From: Alphaproteobacteria bacterium
GTDB taxonomy: Bacteria; Pseudomonadota; Alphaproteobacteria; UBA8366
Reading direction: 5' to 3'
Length of the DNA stretch: 6,620 nucleotides
Assembly: GCA_018665505.1 (NCBI GenBank)
Contig: JABJCS010000745.1
Location: 1 to 6,620 of the forward strand
The notes below the pieces were generated by a model, which was not told the origin of the DNA, did no database searches, and saw only the letters and a list, made by a program, of their open reading frames with translations. Positions 5,929 through 6,620 of the stretch are shown piece after piece (the stretch's first letter is position 1; each line of letters opens with the position of its first letter). A program made the position numbers and the translations under genes.

Positions 5929-6351
5929 ATGACACCGGAATCAATCGCAACTATTCAACGGTCATGGGAGGCGGTCACCCCGATCGCCGACCAAGCGGCC
6001 ACACTCTTCTATGACCGCTTGTTTGAAATCGACCCTACAACCCGGCCACTCTTTCGGGCGACCGACCTTGCAGCACAACGTCGCAAGCTCATGGATATTA
6101 TCGGTACCGTTGTCGGTAAACTTGAGCAGATTGAGGAGCTGTTGCCGACGGTCGAAGCCCTGGGCGCGCGCCATGTCGCCTATGGTGTCGAGGATCGTCA
6201 TTACGATTCAGTCGGCGCCGCTCTTCTCTGGACGCTCGAGCAGGGTCTCGGCAATCAATGGACAACGGAGACCGGGGAAGCCTGGGGTCAGGCGTATACA
6301 CTTCTCTCGGATGTCATGCGCAATGCCGGCACCAAAGCGACGGCTGCCTAG
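5929..6351 (+). CDS. Single-domain globin of the flavohaemoglobin type
   Basis: A 140-residue globin matching the haem domain of flavohaemoglobins and Vitreoscilla haemoglobin, without any FAD/NAD(P)H reductase domain: the frame ends directly after the last globin helix. Expected haem-pocket residues are present: B10 tyrosine Y28 in LFYDRLFEIDP, CD1 phenylalanine F42 in RPLFRATD, E7 glutamine Q50 and E11 leucine L54 in AAQRRKLM, proximal histidine H82 in ARHVAYGV, and Y92 ten residues later, as in E. coli Hmp (His85, Tyr95). The Tyr/Gln pocket suits tight oxygen binding and nitric-oxide dioxygenation, but a separate reductase would be needed. GGGAGAGGA (5917-5925) overlaps the previous stop codon and lies 3 bases before the ATG. 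It is cytosolic and probably co-transcribed with the small basic protein. Roles in oxygen delivery to oxygenases or in nitric-oxide defence are inference. Confidence 0.93.
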   Translation: MTPESIATIQRSWEAVTPIADQAATLFYDRLFEIDPTTRPLFRATDLAAQRRKLMDIIGTVVGKLEQIEELLPTVEALGARHVAYGVEDRHYDSVGAALLWTLEQGLGNQWTTETGEAWGQAYTLLSDVMRNAGTKATAA

Positions 6352-6373
6352 CCGGCAAATCCATCACGAAGTT

Positions 6374-6399
6374 GCGGCCGGGCAGCTTTTCCCGGCCGC
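6374..6399. terminator. Hairpin terminator between the globin and the convergent hydrolase
   Basis: GCGGCCGGG (6374-6382) and CCCGGCCGC (6391-6399) form a perfect 9-bp all-GC stem with an 8-base loop, 22 bases after the globin stop codon. On the plus strand it is followed by TTCCTTATT, a modest T-rich tail, so it fits a Rho-independent terminator for the globin transcript. It lies 4 bases beyond the stop of the leftward hydrolase and may also end that transcript, although the minus strand has no good T run. Confidence 0.75.
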
Positions 6400-6403
6400 T
6401 TCC

Positions 6404-6620
6404 TTATTCCAGAAATGGTAGCACGGCCTCGCAGAACGCTTTTGGTTGTTGTCGAAACATACTGTGCCCGGCATCCGGAATGATGACCGTCTTCGCACCC
6501 GGTACATGAGCCGCCAACGCGCGCAGGACGATTGGCAGCAAACCGGGCGTATCAGCGCCCCCGACGAACAGGGTCGGTAGCGAGACGGCTTCCGCTTCCG
6601 CCCGCGTATAAGGCTGGCGG
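6404..6620 (-). CDS. Alpha/beta-hydrolase-fold protein, C-terminal part (5' end outside window)
   Basis: The minus-strand frame is open from the window edge to a TAA at 6406-6404 and gives the last 71 residues of a protein. The pattern is typical of alpha/beta hydrolases: a strand LPTLFVGGADTPGL with the likely acid of the triad (D in GGAD), a helix (IVLRALAAHVPGAK), the strand and loop TVIIPDAGHSMFRQQP with the catalytic histidine in AGHS, and a last helix KAFCEAVLPFLE. The nucleophile elbow and start lie to the right of the window, so activity (esterase, lactonase, C-C hydrolase or other) cannot be assigned. It converges on the globin gene and shares the hairpin between them. Confidence 0.85.
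   Translation of the reverse strand, partial: RQPYTRAEAEAVSLPTLFVGGADTPGLLPIVLRALAAHVPGAKTVIIPDAGHSMFRQQPKAFCEAVLPFLE

Noticed and set aside
5598..6014. Rightward open frame of 138 codons across the small gene and globin start
   Set aside because: Its start lies in the dyad without a ribosome site, and it overlaps two frames that have good Shine-Dalgarno sequences.

Overview
The window looks like a stretch of a Gram-negative bacterial chromosome, most likely an alphaproteobacterium. That placement is inferred from the moderately GC-rich coding style, close gene packing, protein sequence character and Shine-Dalgarno motifs; no marker gene fixes the taxon. There is no RNA gene, CRISPR array, insertion sequence or tRNA-like site that I can see. 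Almost all of it is coding. The two longest gaps are 4463-4656 (194 bases) and 5554-5677 (124 bases), and both hold repeat structures that look regulatory.

Left part (1-4059): four rightward genes separated by only 18-29 bases, each with a Shine-Dalgarno sequence where its start is visible, so they probably form one operon. They are the C-terminal 187 residues of an N,N-dimethylformamidase large-subunit-like protein (start lies outside the window), a class III PLP-dependent aminotransferase, a luciferase-like flavin-dependent monooxygenase, and a short MetE-type protein that has only the C-terminal zinc/methyl-transfer domain. Amide hydrolysis, amine removal, flavin-dependent oxygenation and a thiol alkyl- or methyl-transferase together suggest a catabolic route for a nitrogen-containing, possibly methylated, compound. 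The substrate cannot be read from the sequence.

Middle (4060-5553): convergent to the operon is a small exported protein with one Sel1-like repeat, translated leftward from a TTG start. Upstream of it are two near-identical GGGNTTTCCCC elements exactly 22 bp apart. Next comes a LysR-family regulator, also leftward.

Right part (5554-6620): the LysR gene is divergent from a pair made of an unrecognised 79-residue basic protein and a single-domain, flavohaemoglobin-type globin. The shared intergenic region is strikingly AT-rich. It holds a 9+9 bp inverted repeat that also reads as two symmetrical overlapping promoters, and further right a perfect 21-bp palindrome in the leader of the small gene. 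The LysR protein probably controls itself and perhaps the small protein-globin pair. The window closes with a GC-rich terminator hairpin and the C-terminus of a leftward alpha/beta hydrolase.
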